Positions 36,056 through 45,006 are shown, counted from the first letter of the stretch. The stretch: DNA of 64,000 bases from Meiothermus cerbereus DSM 11376 (GCF_000620065.1 NZ_JHVI01000007.1:95549-159548), one strand, 5' to 3'. A program made the numbers and translations. The notes: a model not told the origin generated them from the sequence alone.

Positions 36056-36520
36056 ATGCGTGCCGTGATTCAACGGGTTTCTCAGGCCAGGGTCGAGGTA
36101 GAAAGCCAGACTGTGGGGCAGATTGGGCCCGGGCTGCTGGTGCTGCTGGGCGTAGGCCGGGGCGACACCCTGGAGGATGCCGTCTACCTGGCCCACAAGA
36201 TCGCCGCTTTGCGGGTTTTTGCTGACGAAGAAGGCAAAATGAACCGAGCGCTGGCCGAGGTGGGGGGCGAGGTACTGGTGGTGTCGCAGTTCACCCTCTA
36301 CGGCGATACCCGCAAGGGCAACCGTCCCAGCTTTGTGGGGGCAGCGCCCCCGGATGAGGGTAAACGCCTGTACGAACGCTTTTGCGACCTGCTGGCAGGG
36401 CAAGGGCTGCATGTGGAAACCGGGGTCTTTCAGGCCCACATGGAAGTACACCTGACCAACGACGGCCCCGTAACCCTCTGGCTCGACTCTTCGCAGCGGC
36501 TTCAGCCCAGACGACTATAA
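36056..36520 (+). CDS. dtd: D-aminoacyl-tRNA deacylase
   Basis: Removes D-amino acids from tRNA. Protein of 154 aa from ATG 36056 ([17 protein letters not shown], the invariant DTD start). Cross-subunit Gly-cisPro motif and [17 protein letters not shown] (SQFT loop with the key Thr) are intact; C-terminal [13 protein letters not shown] (family NxGPVT). It follows the DegV pair; a weak ribosome site precedes it. Confidence 0.94.
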   Translation: MRAVIQRVSQARVEVESQTVGQIGPGLLVLLGVGRGDTLEDAVYLAHKIAALRVFADEEGKMNRALAEVGGEVLVVSQFTLYGDTRKGNRPSFVGAAPPDEGKRLYERFCDLLAGQGLHVETGVFQAHMEVHLTNDGPVTLWLDSSQRLQPRRL

Positions 36521-36554
36521 GCCTACAGTTGACAGCCTGCGGTCTGGTGGAATA

Positions 36555-36574
36555 TAGTTCGTTCGCTGAACTTA
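36555..36574 (+). promoter_or_regulatory. Probable ROK-protein operator
   Basis: AGTTC-7 nt-GAACT (36556-36572) with flanking T/A, in the 83 bases between dtd and the ROK gene. ROK/XylR repressors often bind AT-flanked AGTT-N-AACT palindromes. No second copy is seen between the ROK gene and the binding-protein gene, so the ROK gene and the ABC genes may be one transcript. Confidence 0.5.
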
Positions 36575-36603
36575 CTAAATAACCCGTTCCTTGAAGGCGT
36601 GCC

Positions 36604-37806
36604 ATGGCCCGCAACGCTCCCCTTGACCAGCAAGCCATCAAGCGGCTCAACCGCCGCCTGATTCTGGAGGCTTTGCGCCGCAGTGGGCCGCTAAGCCGGG
36701 CCGCGCTGGCGCGGGCGGTGGGCCTCACCAAAAGCACGGTTTCCTCGCTGGTGCAGGAGATGCTGGAGGAGGGTCTGCTGGATGAAGGCAACCAGCACAA
36801 GCCTGGCCTGGGCCGGCCAGGAACCGAGCTCGAGTTTTCCCCCCAGCACACCCTGGCCTTAGGCGTCGAGCTGGGCGTGGAGAATACCCAGATTGTGCTG
36901 CTCGACCTGAGCAACAAGATTCACGGCGAGTGGGACTGGGTCGAAAGCCCCCATACCCCGCTGGCTGAGCGGCTATCCAAAGTGGCCGAGCAGGTACGAG
37001 CCCGGCTCTCCAACCCCGCCGAGTTGCTGGGGGTGGGGCTGGCCATCCCTGGGGTGGTCAGCGGGCGCAAGCTGATCTATGCCCCGGGCCCCGGCTGGCG
37101 CAACGAGCAGCCTGCGGAGATGCTCGAGGCCCTTCTAAAAGTGCCTACCCTGGTAGAAAACGACGCCAACGCCGCCGCCCTGGGCGAGACTTTTTGGGGC
37201 GAGAACCAGAGCCCGCTGGTCTACGTGGTCATGACCACGGGCCTGGGTACGGGGCTGGTGGTGGACGGTCAGGTCTACCGGGGCCGTCTGGGGGCCGCCG
37301 GCGAGCTGGGCCACTGGCTCACCGGCCAGCCCTACAGTCGCAGCCGTGCAGGGGACGTAGAAGACACCCTCTCACTGCGGGCCATGGTAGAGCGCTACCA
37401 GGCGGCCAGCAACCGCCAAGAAGGCTTCTGGGGCATCCTGCAGCGGGCCGAGCAGCAAGACCCCTACGCCCTGCAAGCTCTGCAAAACCTGGCCTACGAA
37501 CTGGGGCGCTTTGTGGTGAACCTGTGCGTCGCCTTCGATCCCGCGGTGGTGGTGCTGGGTGGGGCTGGGGCCGAAGCCTGGAAGTGGCTCGAGGCCCCCC
37601 TGCGCCAGACCATCCGCAACCTCGCTTTTATCCCCGAACACGCCGAAATACCGGTAAAACCCAGCGCGTTCGGACATCTAGCTCCGGCTATGGGCGCAGC
37701 AGCTCTGGTGCTGCAGCGCTTTTTAGCAAATGGTGGAACCAGGGAGTGGAGCCCGCCAATCTCCCCCCTGGGTGGTCGGGCAACCATTGGCGTATCGCGC
37801 AGTTAA
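36604..37806 (+). CDS. ROK family (XylR/NagC-like) repressor
   Basis: 400 aa. The N-terminal winged helix-turn-helix ([43 protein letters not shown], about 15-60) precedes a ROK sugar-kinase-like domain ([53 protein letters not shown]). The zinc His/Cys cluster of ROK (H-x-9-CxCGxxGC) is absent: after [10 protein letters not shown] there is no cysteine. So it may bind sugar without zinc or not at all. It directly precedes a sugar ABC operon and likely represses it. Confidence 0.88.
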   Translation: MARNAPLDQQAIKRLNRRLILEALRRSGPLSRAALARAVGLTKSTVSSLVQEMLEEGLLDEGNQHKPGLGRPGTELEFSPQHTLALGVELGVENTQIVLLDLSNKIHGEWDWVESPHTPLAERLSKVAEQVRARLSNPAELLGVGLAIPGVVSGRKLIYAPGPGWRNEQPAEMLEALLKVPTLVENDANAAALGETFWGENQSPLVYVVMTTGLGTGLVVDGQVYRGRLGAAGELGHWLTGQPYSRSRAGDVEDTLSLRAMVERYQAASNRQEGFWGILQRAEQQDPYALQALQNLAYELGRFVVNLCVAFDPAVVVLGGAGAEAWKWLEAPLRQTIRNLAFIPEHAEIPVKPSAFGHLAPAMGAAALVLQRFLANGGTREWSPPISPLGGRATIGVSRS

Positions 37807-37819
37807 GGAGGGTACAAGT

Positions 37820-39055
37820 ATGCGAAAACTATGGCTCACATTGATTTTGGCCCTGGGTTCACTGGCCATGGCCCAGTCGGGAAAGCTGGAGATTTTCTCC
37901 TGGTGGGCCGGGGACGAAGGCCCCGCTCTGCAAGCCCTGATTGACCTGTACAAGAAGCGCTACCCCAACGTTGAGGTGATCAACGCCACCGTTACCGGCG
38001 GCGCGGGCGTTAACGCCAAGGCCGTGCTCAAGACCCGCATGCTGGGCGGCGACCCCCCCGATAGCTTCCAGGTACACGCCGGACAGGAGCTCACCGGCAC
38101 CTGGGTGGTGGCCGACCGCATGGAAGACCTGACCGCCCTGTTTAATCAGGAAGGCTGGATGAACCGCTTCCCCAAGGGGCTCATTGACCTGATCTCCTAC
38201 AAGGGCAAGATTTACAGCGTGCCGGTCAACATCCACCGCTCCAACGTAATGTGGTACGTTCCGGCCAAGCTGCGCGAGTGGGGTGTGCAGCCGCCCAAAA
38301 CCTGGGCCGAGTTCCTCACCGTCTGCCAGACCCTCAAGGGCAAAGGCCTCGAGGCCCCCCTGGCCCTGGGTGAAAACTGGACGCAGCAACACCTGTGGGA
38401 GTCGGTGGCGTTGGGGGTGCTGGGCGCTGCCGACTACGCCAACCTCTGGAGCGGCAAGCTGCGCTTTACCGACCCCAAGGCAGTCGCGGTGTGGAACACC
38501 TTCGGGCGCGTGCTGGACTGCGCCAACAAGGACGCCGCTGGCCTCTCCTGGCAGCAAGCGGTAGACCGGGTGCTCGAGGGCCAGGCCGCCTTTAACATCA
38601 TGGGTGACTGGGCCGCCGGCTACATGACCACCACCAAGGGCCTCAAGCCCGGCGAGGGCTTCGGCTGGGCCCCCGCCCCCGGTACCGCCGGCGTGTTCAT
38701 GATGCTCTCCGACTCCTTCGGACTGCCCAAGGGCGTGAAAAACCGCACCAACGCAATCAACTGGCTGCGGCTGGTAGGCTCCAAGGAAGGGCAGGACGCC
38801 TTCAACCCGCTCAAAGGTTCGATTGCTGCCCGCACCGACTCCGACCCCAGCAAATACAACGCCTACCTGCAGTCCGCCATGCGCGACTGGAAATCCAACC
38901 GCATCGTGGGTTCGCTGGTGCACGGCGCAGTGGCTCCGGAATCCTTCATGAGCCAGTTCGGCACCGTGATGGAAATCTACCTCTCGAGCCGCAACGCCCA
39001 GGCCGCGGCCAACGCCGCACAGGCCATCGCCAACCAGGTTCGTTTGGGCCAGTAA
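37820..39055 (+). CDS. Sugar ABC transporter substrate-binding protein (glucose/mannose type)
   Basis: Exported binding protein of 411 aa from ATG 37820, which has AAGGAGGGTACAAGT upstream (a longer frame to 37730 lacks a signal). Signal [19 protein letters not shown]; mature start [21 protein letters not shown], typical of glucose/mannose-binding COG1653 proteins of Thermaceae. The GtsA-type identity is by resemblance. It delivers sugar to the two permeases that follow. Strong homologue in genus-level relatives expected. Confidence 0.9.
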   Translation: MRKLWLTLILALGSLAMAQSGKLEIFSWWAGDEGPALQALIDLYKKRYPNVEVINATVTGGAGVNAKAVLKTRMLGGDPPDSFQVHAGQELTGTWVVADRMEDLTALFNQEGWMNRFPKGLIDLISYKGKIYSVPVNIHRSNVMWYVPAKLREWGVQPPKTWAEFLTVCQTLKGKGLEAPLALGENWTQQHLWESVALGVLGAADYANLWSGKLRFTDPKAVAVWNTFGRVLDCANKDAAGLSWQQAVDRVLEGQAAFNIMGDWAAGYMTTTKGLKPGEGFGWAPAPGTAGVFMMLSDSFGLPKGVKNRTNAINWLRLVGSKEGQDAFNPLKGSIAARTDSDPSKYNAYLQSAMRDWKSNRIVGSLVHGAVAPESFMSQFGTVMEIYLSSRNAQAAANAAQAIANQVRLGQ

Positions 39056-39062
39056 GCCTTTA

Positions 39063-39088
39063 GGGGGCAGGCCTGCGGGTCTGCCCCC
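39063..39088 (+). other. Intercistronic hairpin after the binding-protein gene
   Basis: GGGGGCAG and CTGCCCCC, 8-base perfect arms, ten-base loop, no T tract. Such stems after a binding-protein gene typically protect its mRNA 3' end so that it is made in excess over the permeases, as in the mal operon. Confidence 0.6.
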
Positions 39089-39173
39089 GCCCCATCTGGA
39101 TCAAGCAATCGAACTTTTAGCCAAACAAACATGGAATGAACGCCTAAAAGCAGTACCAACCCCAGAGGTGAAG

Positions 39174-40298
39174 ATGCGCTGGTTCCAAAACAAAGATACC
39201 CTGTACGGCTTCCTGGTGATTCTGCCCTCGCTGGTGCTGCTGGCAGTCTTTGTGTATGGCTTTATCTTTCAGACTTTCCATATCTCCCTCACCGACTGGG
39301 GCAAAGACCCCGCCCAGGCCCTCTCGGCCAACCCCCAGATTCGCTTCATCGGCTTTGAAAACTACCGCGAGCTGTTTACCGGCTTCATCGATGCCCGCTT
39401 CCGCCAGGATTTGTTCAACACCTTTTTCTTCACCCTGTTTTTTATCCTGGGCTGCCTGGGCGTAGGGCTGGGGCTGGCCATCGTGCTGGACCGAAGCCCC
39501 AGGGGCGAAGGGTTTTTCCGCACCATCTTTTTGTTCCCCATGTCGCTGTCGTTCATCGTCACCGGCACCATCTGGCGCTGGATGCTGCAACCGCAGGGGG
39601 GCGTCAACCAGCTACCCACCCTGGTGGGACTGCCCAAAGGCGAGTTTGCCTGGCTCACCAGCCGTGAGCAGATCTGGCAGGTTAGCTGGAACGATGTACC
39701 CTTCATCACGGCCCTGGTGGTGGGTCTGGTGCTTATATTCATCGCTGTTGGAGCCTTCCGCGGGGGTGAGCGGCGGCGGGGCTACATTGCCTCCGGCTCG
39801 GCAGCCCTGCTCTTTCTTTGGGCCTTCACGCTGGGCCGCTCTCTGCAACCCCTCCCCTACGACGAGCTTCACGGCTTCAACCTGGCCTTTATCGGCATCA
39901 TCCTGGCCGCGGTCTGGCAGATGTCGGGCTACACCATGGCCCTCTACCTGGCCGGGCTGCGCGGCATCCCCGAGGAGCTGCGCGAAGCTGCCCGGGTAGA
40001 CGGGGCTTCGGAGTGGCAACTCTACCAGCGCATCATCCTCCCACTGCTGGCCCCCATCACCCTTTCGGCCATGATTATCCTGGGCCACATCAGCCTGAAA
40101 ATTTTCGACCTGATCTTCGCCATGGCCGGGGCCGACAATGCCCCCACCGATGTACCGGCCCTGCTGATGTACCTGACCACCTTCCGCGCCAACCAGATCG
40201 CCAAAGGCGCCGCCATCGGGATGATTCTGCTGCTCTTAGTTGCGGCGGTAATTGTGCCCTACCTGTACAGCCAGCTCAAAAGCGAGGTGCGGCGATGA
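39174..40298 (+). CDS. Sugar ABC transporter permease 1
   Basis: Binding-protein-dependent permease of 374 aa from the ATG at 39174 (GAGGTG seven bases upstream; a GTG at 39168 is possible). Six or more membrane helices; the EAA loop is [26 protein letters not shown] (near 275). An insert of about 60 residues between SREQIWQV and PLPYDELHG with an extra hydrophobic stretch ([29 protein letters not shown]) is unusual in the MalF-type family. The stop overlaps the next start by four bases (ATGA). Confidence 0.9.
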   Translation: MRWFQNKDTLYGFLVILPSLVLLAVFVYGFIFQTFHISLTDWGKDPAQALSANPQIRFIGFENYRELFTGFIDARFRQDLFNTFFFTLFFILGCLGVGLGLAIVLDRSPRGEGFFRTIFLFPMSLSFIVTGTIWRWMLQPQGGVNQLPTLVGLPKGEFAWLTSREQIWQVSWNDVPFITALVVGLVLIFIAVGAFRGGERRRGYIASGSAALLFLWAFTLGRSLQPLPYDELHGFNLAFIGIILAAVWQMSGYTMALYLAGLRGIPEELREAARVDGASEWQLYQRIILPLLAPITLSAMIILGHISLKIFDLIFAMAGADNAPTDVPALLMYLTTFRANQIAKGAAIGMILLLLVAAVIVPYLYSQLKSEVRR

Positions 40299-41107
40299 TT
40301 GGGCGCATCGTACAGTACGGCATTTTGTTTATCGCCACGCTGTTTTTCTTGCTGCCGGTGTATCTAGTGATTGTGACCGCCCTCAAAGAACCCGCCGCCA
40401 TCACCCTCAAGGACACCTGGCGGCTACCCGAGCGCTGGTACTGGGAGAGCTTTGCCCAGGCCTGGACGGCCTTTTTACCCAAACTGCAAAACAGCTTCGT
40501 GCTGACCATCAGCGCCACCATCCTCTCGGCCTTGCTGGGCTCACTCAACGGCTACGTGCTGGCCAAGTGGCGCTTTCCTGGGGCCAACATTGTGTTCCCG
40601 CTCATGCTTTTTGGCATGTTTATCCCCTACCAGGCAGTGCTGATTCCTTTGTTCCAGTTCATCCGCGAGATTGGACTGGGAGGCTCCTTGTGGGGGCTGG
40701 TGCTGGTGCACGTGGTGTATGGGCTGCCCATCACCACCCTGATCTTCCGCAACTACTACGCCGAAATCCCCGACGAGATGATCGAGGCCGGACGCATAGA
40801 CGGCGCGGGGTTCTTCGGCATCTATAGCCGCATCGTCTTCCCCCTATCGCTGCCGGGTTTTGTGGTGGTGATTATCTGGCAGTTTACACAGATTTGGAAC
40901 GAGTTTTTGTTCGCCGTAACCCTGGTCAGCAGTCCCGCCAACCAGCCCATCACGGTCGCACTGGCCCAGCTCGCGGGCGGCGAGGCAGTCAAGTGGAACT
41001 TGCCCATGGCTGGCGCGTTGCTGGCGGCCCTGCCCACTTTGCTGGTGTATATCTTCCTGGGCCGCTACTTTATCCGGGGGCTTTTGGCGGGGTCGGTGAA
41101 GGGGTAG
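40295..41107 (+). CDS. Sugar ABC transporter permease 2
   Basis: MalG-type permease of 270 aa starting at ATG 40295 ([20 protein letters not shown]), overlapping the upstream stop by four bases. Six TM helices; EAA loop [31 protein letters not shown] (near 150-180), the contact with the ATPase. No ABC ATPase gene follows, so a shared MsmK/MalK-type ATPase elsewhere must energise it. Just past its stop lies an integron attC site. Confidence 0.92.
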   Translation: MIGRIVQYGILFIATLFFLLPVYLVIVTALKEPAAITLKDTWRLPERWYWESFAQAWTAFLPKLQNSFVLTISATILSALLGSLNGYVLAKWRFPGANIVFPLMLFGMFIPYQAVLIPLFQFIREIGLGGSLWGLVLVHVVYGLPITTLIFRNYYAEIPDEMIEAGRIDGAGFFGIYSRIVFPLSLPGFVVVIIWQFTQIWNEFLFAVTLVSSPANQPITVALAQLAGGEAVKWNLPMAGALLAALPTLLVYIFLGRYFIRGLLAGSVKG

Positions 41108-41117
41108 GGTTTTGGAG

Positions 41118-41187
41118 CTCTAACGGCTCGCGCGTAAGCCGCACGCGGAGCGAAGCGGAGCGTGTCGGCTTGACGCGCTTGTTGGGT
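41118..41187 (-). other. attC: Integron attC recombination site
   Basis: On the minus strand it reads R'' ACCCAAC (perfect RYYYAAC), AA, L'' GCGCGTCAAGCCGACACGC, 13-base loop, L' GCGTGCGGCTTACGCGC, GAGCC, R' GTTAGAG. Pairs are GCGCGT/ACGCGC, AAGCCG/CGGCTT and CACGC/GCGTG, with two single-base bulges in L'' (C and A; G and T on the recombining strand), the canonical extrahelical bases that mark orientation. The site follows the minus-strand gene ending at 41209, as a cassette attC must. The bulge side decides this strand over the plus strand. Confidence 0.9.
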
Positions 41188-41208
41188 GGCGTCTTTGACG
41201 TTGAAACC

Positions 41209-42549
41209 CTACCCCATCATTCCACCACCGCCTTCATCTTTGTAGGCGTACGAATCTGTCCAACCTGTACGGCCGATAATTGAGATGGCTTTTGGCGGAG
41301 AGAGCTTTTTGAAATCATTTGCTTTGGGTTTGCAAGCCGACTCGAAAATACAAACACCATCAAAAGTTCGAAGTAGATTTGATTCGTCCAAGCGTAACGC
41401 GCCTTCTTCATCGCGCGGCAACTGCTGGCTGTGAACTTGGCAGGGTAAGAGCCTTTTCACAGGTGTTAGTGTGCTGCGACACTCACGGCATAGTTTTAGC
41501 CGTGCGCCAAAATGAAAAAAGCGATGTCCTTTTTCGCAAACAAACTCAACCAGCTTGTCGTCACAGTATTCACGCCCGATTCTATAAAGTAAAAAGTCCA
41601 TCATGCATGGCGCGATTGGAGCGGTTTTGGGTTCGACCGCTTTCCATTCTTCCCACACCGCGCGCCAAGCCGCTGCACTCATCGCGTCAATGTGTTCATA
41701 TTGATAGCCAAAAATATCGAGAAAACTGGAAAGCAGCGGAATATCTGTCTGAAGGACGCGGGTTCGCAGCGCAAGCTTCATAGTGTTGCGGTCACTGGCA
41801 ACGTCAACAACTTGCAGATTGGATAGTTCAGGCCACACGCCTAGCACCACCATATCACGGATGAACATATCCGTTTTTTTGCGTCCGTAGCCCATGCCCA
41901 CATTGGCTAGAAATGCTTGTCGAATCTTCTCGGCGTCATTTCCATAATGCGCCGCGATATCGTAGGCACTTATATTGCGTTCAAGCAGAAACTCAGCAGC
42001 ATGTTTGGCATAGTCCAGACGTTTGTCACTTTGAGAAAGTCGAGTCATTCCCAAGAAACTCAGGAAGCCATCAGGGTCATCGGCAATTGCGCGGGCGTCA
42101 AATTGCGTGTGGTCTTCAAGGTATTTGCCAAATTGATCTTCGGGTGGTTCGCGAAAATCCTGATTGGCAGTGAAAAACCTGACCTGTGCTACGGCTTGCT
42201 TTGAGAGACCGCGTGTATTCAGCGTGACATGGAAGATGTCCGTCCCGTACTTCAAGAAGGCATTGTGCAACGCGCGGGCGGCTATGTGTGCTTGCATTCG
42301 GTCGATTCTTGCATTGAGAATTTCGGCGTGATGAGCCTCCCAGAATTTATGAAACTCTGAGAAGTATTGATATTCTTTATCGTTGAGCGTGGTCGTCCCG
42401 ATACCATCATAAGTTTGAAAGAAGTATTCATTCAGACGTTCAAGAACTCGTTGAGCTAAAGCAATTTCATCAGTAGCCGTTTCCCAGTCGCGTGGCAACG
42501 GAATTCCGATTTGCTGATTGAGATGAGAAATGAAATTACGAAAAGTCAT
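41209..42549 (-). CDS. HhH-GPD-like cysteine-rich protein (candidate restriction/defence effector)
   Basis: 446 aa, no signal peptide. Residues 1-110 are helical. Near 215-231, ANVGMGYGRKKTDMFIRDM matches the helix-hairpin-helix pattern of the base-excision glycosylase superfamily (GxGxRK-T-x4-RDM), and near 248-265 VVDVASDRNTMKLALRTRVL matches the following Asp-containing strand (family vD-x-Hv-R-x-a-x-r), so Asp249 is a candidate catalytic residue. A C-terminal cysteine set (315, 329, 338, 354, 357, 370) suggests metal or Fe-S binding. It sits 21 bases downstream of the methyltransferase with GGAGGTGAC before its ATG, so co-expressed. I do not recognise a named family; the DNA-glycosylase-like reading is an inference. 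Confidence 0.7.
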   Translation of the reverse strand: MTFRNFISHLNQQIGIPLPRDWETATDEIALAQRVLERLNEYFFQTYDGIGTTTLNDKEYQYFSEFHKFWEAHHAEILNARIDRMQAHIAARALHNAFLKYGTDIFHVTLNTRGLSKQAVAQVRFFTANQDFREPPEDQFGKYLEDHTQFDARAIADDPDGFLSFLGMTRLSQSDKRLDYAKHAAEFLLERNISAYDIAAHYGNDAEKIRQAFLANVGMGYGRKKTDMFIRDMVVLGVWPELSNLQVVDVASDRNTMKLALRTRVLQTDIPLLSSFLDIFGYQYEHIDAMSAAAWRAVWEEWKAVEPKTAPIAPCMMDFLLYRIGREYCDDKLVEFVCEKGHRFFHFGARLKLCRECRSTLTPVKRLLPCQVHSQQLPRDEEGALRLDESNLLRTFDGVCIFESACKPKANDFKKLSPPKAISIIGRTGWTDSYAYKDEGGGGMMG

Positions 42550-42570
42550 GTCACCTCCGAAGGCGGAATT

Positions 42571-44133
42571 TCAGGGCTTGCGATAAATGAGCAAATACTT
42601 GTGTGCTATGCCGAGATATCCTTCTGAGGGCGGTTCGAAAGGCCGATTCTCTTCTGAAGTAGCAATAACAATTTCTCGAAGTTCCAACCCCGATTTTTGT
42701 AGGCGTTCGAATGCCAAAAGACCCATCGGTATAAGCACGCCATCTTTGCGGAAATCGCGTGTTTCTACAACGCAGAAGCCATCGCGCTCCAGGCACTGTG
42801 TTGCTTTTGCTACTGCCATCTCAAGCAAGTCAAGATACCCTTGGGAAGCAAGGTTATAGTTTGAGTGATGGTGAATGTACGCCAGTGTATGATGAGCGCC
42901 ATTAGCGCGCGGCTCAACTTTTCTGTCGGGATCGATCTCCAATATTGACCCGCCTGCTTTGGCAAACCTGCCAAGAAGATTTCGACGAATCTCTGCTTGC
43001 ATTTGGCGGGCAGGAAATATCCAAACGCTGGTTGTTTCTAATTGCTCTCTCTCTACTCGTTCTATAGCTTCTTCAACTTTCTGAGTTTCAATATCACTTA
43101 GCCAACTAAGTTGTCTGGTCTCCGCGATGGTTCTCGATCTGGCAGGCTTCTCAAAAACGGGGAGAAATTCATGTGCCAGCAAAAGAAAGTTGTAGCGAAT
43201 GCTGTTGGAATACCAAAACCCTGTTGTCTTGCAATTATGCTGACGTTTGATGATTAACTCTCGGAGAACAAAGCCAGCATTCAGAAAAGCGCGTATGGTC
43301 AGGAAACCAATGGGCACAATGTGTTTGGACTTTCGCGAGTCGCCTATCAGGATTGCGCACTGCCGCCCTGCCTTAAGCACGCGGTAACTCTCGCGGGCTA
43401 CCTTTTGCATTTCGTCTATGAATTCAGGAACACAAAGTGTAGAGAGATCGCCGTCAACCGCATTTGCGCTGTAACTAATAATGCCAGCGTATGGCGGGTG
43501 AGCACAAATCAAATCAATGGATTCGTCTTCGATAGAGGACAAGTCTCTCGCATCACCAAGTTCGATTTGGATGGGGAAGTGTCCATTGCCTGAAAACATA
43601 TCTTGGGGCAATTGGAAATCAAGGTTTTCTTTCGTCAACGCTAATGCGTCTGGATTAATATCACGTGCGATACAGCGACGAGTTAGAAGCTTCGCTTCTA
43701 CAGCAGTCGTTCCCCCGCCACTAAAATAGTCCAGCACGACTTCATGCGGTTGTGAATACCGCAAGATAAGATTGCGTGGAATGTATGGAGACCAGTTCCC
43801 ACGATAGCGTCCGTCGTGGGTCGCCCACTTGCCCCGATTCTTGAAACTCCAAACAGTGGTTGTCTCTAGCTGAAAACCCTTTGGCTCCCATTGTGTTATC
43901 TTAGACTTTCGGCGAGTAATGGTGCTTATGTTGGTTCCGTATTCCTGGGTGATGACTCGTTCAAGATAACTGAACGAGATACCGTATTTATCACCAATTT
44001 CCACATCAGGTGTGCCATTGCGTTTGTCCGCTAGAACGGCTTTACGCAAAGTATCTTCGCCATGTTCTGATTTAATATGGCGAACAAGCGAAGTTTCGAT
44101 TGCTGTATTACAAAACGGGCAAAGTTTATTCAC
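42571..44133 (-). CDS. DNA methyltransferase with N-terminal zinc finger and degenerate second domain
   Basis: 520 aa from GTG 44133 (AAGGA upstream). C5/C8/H19/H24 form a C2H2-like finger; residues 30-66 look like a helix-turn-helix. The SAM domain has LDYFSGGGTTAVEA (134-147) and the catalytic ICAHPPYAG (209-217, HPPY variant of S/D/N-PPY), with FxGxG before PPY, the reverse of standard beta-class order. A second copy of the fold follows: ETTSVWIFP (366-374) repeats ETTTVWSFK (90-98), and VETRDFRKDGVLIPMGLLAF repeats the segment after HPPY, but its active site reads HHHSNY and its SAM loop GGSILEI is degenerate. Likely a permuted N4-cytosine or N6-adenine methylase, guarding DNA from the neighbour. 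Confidence 0.85.
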   Translation of the reverse strand: MNKLCPFCNTAIETSLVRHIKSEHGEDTLRKAVLADKRNGTPDVEIGDKYGISFSYLERVITQEYGTNISTITRRKSKITQWEPKGFQLETTTVWSFKNRGKWATHDGRYRGNWSPYIPRNLILRYSQPHEVVLDYFSGGGTTAVEAKLLTRRCIARDINPDALALTKENLDFQLPQDMFSGNGHFPIQIELGDARDLSSIEDESIDLICAHPPYAGIISYSANAVDGDLSTLCVPEFIDEMQKVARESYRVLKAGRQCAILIGDSRKSKHIVPIGFLTIRAFLNAGFVLRELIIKRQHNCKTTGFWYSNSIRYNFLLLAHEFLPVFEKPARSRTIAETRQLSWLSDIETQKVEEAIERVEREQLETTSVWIFPARQMQAEIRRNLLGRFAKAGGSILEIDPDRKVEPRANGAHHTLAYIHHHSNYNLASQGYLDLLEMAVAKATQCLERDGFCVVETRDFRKDGVLIPMGLLAFERLQKSGLELREIVIATSEENRPFEPPSEGYLGIAHKYLLIYRKP

Positions 44134-44262
44134 TGCCGAGTCCTTTTATAGCCTTACAAGATAAGCCAGCGTAACAAATTCTATCACTCTTACTTTTGTG
44201 AGCATGATTGGGAAAGTCTTAGCCTGCCGATCGCAACTAGGTTTTTGAGTTTGGCGCAAGCC

Positions 44263-44269
44263 ACCCAAC
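44263..44269 (-). other. Cassette 5' junction (attI/cassette core box)
   Basis: GTTGGGT on the minus strand, exact GTTRRRY; the strand exchange point is after the G at 44269. Upstream is CTAG from the attI side and downstream is the cassette start TTGGGTGGC, whose complement is the R'' end of the attC at 41178-41187. Confidence 0.75.
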
Positions 44270-44276
44270 TAGTATT

Positions 44277-44298
44277 TATACCGCGCCTGCGGTATAAT
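44277..44298. promoter_or_regulatory. Palindrome with overlapping divergent -10 boxes
   Basis: TATACCGC-GCCT-GCGGTATA (8-base arms, 44277-44296). TATAAT (44293-44298) on the plus strand is a -10 for the integrase relic, and TATAAA on the minus strand (44280-44275) could be a -10 of the cassette promoter Pc. Both lack clear -35 boxes. A regulator or bend site here would control both directions. Confidence 0.5.
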
Positions 44299-44324
44299 CC
44301 TCTGCTTAGAGGAGTTATGCCGAA

Positions 44325-45004
44325 GTGGCGAATGCCGATAAACCACCAAAGCTCTATTCATTTAAAACCTCCCCTTTCCTAAACTCGGTGCGCGAGGCCA
44401 TCAGGGTTCGTCATCTGGCGCGTAGCACCAAGCAGTCGTAATTGTACTACATTACCGATTTTATCTGGTTCCACAGCAAAAAGCATCCAAGAGATATGGG
44501 GGTAGAGGAAGTAAGGGCCTATTTGACTGACCTAGCAGTCAATAAAAATGTTTCAGCCTCAACGCAGAATGTCGCCCTGTCAGCCTTGCTTTTTCTGTAC
44601 AAGTCGGTACTCGAGAACCCCCTACCCGAGAACATCGAGGCCATCCGGGCCAAACGGACCAAGCACTTGCCCACAGTGTTTACCAGGGAAGAGGATAAGG
44701 CCATACTGGAGCATACCGGTGGGGTTCACCATCTGGTTTTGTCGCTGCTATACGGAACCGGGATGTGCCTGATGGAGGGCTTACGCTTGCGCGTCAAGGA
44801 CGTTGACTTTACCCGCAGGGAAATCACGGTGCGGGAGACTAAAGGCGACCGGGAACGCAGAACCATGTTGCCAGCTAAGCTGGTGGATGGGTTGCATAGG
44901 CAGCTCGAGCACGCCAAAGCCTTGCACGATCTCGACCTGGCTGAAAGATATGGGGAGGTAGAGGTGCCCAACGCACTGGCGCGCAAATACCCCTTGGCAG
45001 GCTT
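44325..45004 (+). pseudogene. intI: Integron integrase relic (IntI-like)
   Basis: From GTG 44325 the frame reads VANADKPPKLYSFKTSPFLN, then LNSVREAIRVRHLARSTKQS, an in-frame TAA at 44439, then LYYITDFIWFHSKKHP and on to YGEVEVPNALARKYPLAG. This matches IntI over its N-terminal two thirds, including the IntI-specific segment before ALxRKYP. Lesions: the TAA replaces the Tyr of the EQAY motif; the first catalytic Arg (GTGMRxxEGL) is Cys (GTGMCLMEGLRLRVKD, CGC to TGC); and sequence stops before the HxLRH, Arg and Tyr catalytic region, at the junction with an unrelated gene at 45007. It is dead as a recombinase. Its 5' end faces the cassette. Confidence 0.88.
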
Positions 45005-45006
45005 CA

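Larger units (their letters stand above)
41124..44268 (-). mobile_element. Integron gene cassette (3145 bp) with DNA methyltransferase and HhH protein
   Basis: Bounded by the cleavage points in minus-strand G^TTGGGT (44269/44268) and G^TTAGAG (41124/41123). In the excised circle R' would be GTTGGGT, an exact complement of R'' ACCCAAC, and the match extends to ten bases (GTTGGGTGGC versus GCCACCCAAC). Both genes inside are minus-strand, in the direction required for a cassette. The segment is clearly AT-richer than its surroundings and uses more AT-ending codons. The intI relic lies right beyond the left (5') end in the divergent direction. At over 3 kb and two genes it is large for a cassette. 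Confidence 0.85.

Noticed and set aside
41118..41187. attC read on the plus strand, where GTTGGGT is a perfect R' box.
   Set aside because: The bulged bases would then lie in L' instead of L'', and the preceding gene would be the chromosomal permease; the minus-strand reading fits both orientation and cassette content.
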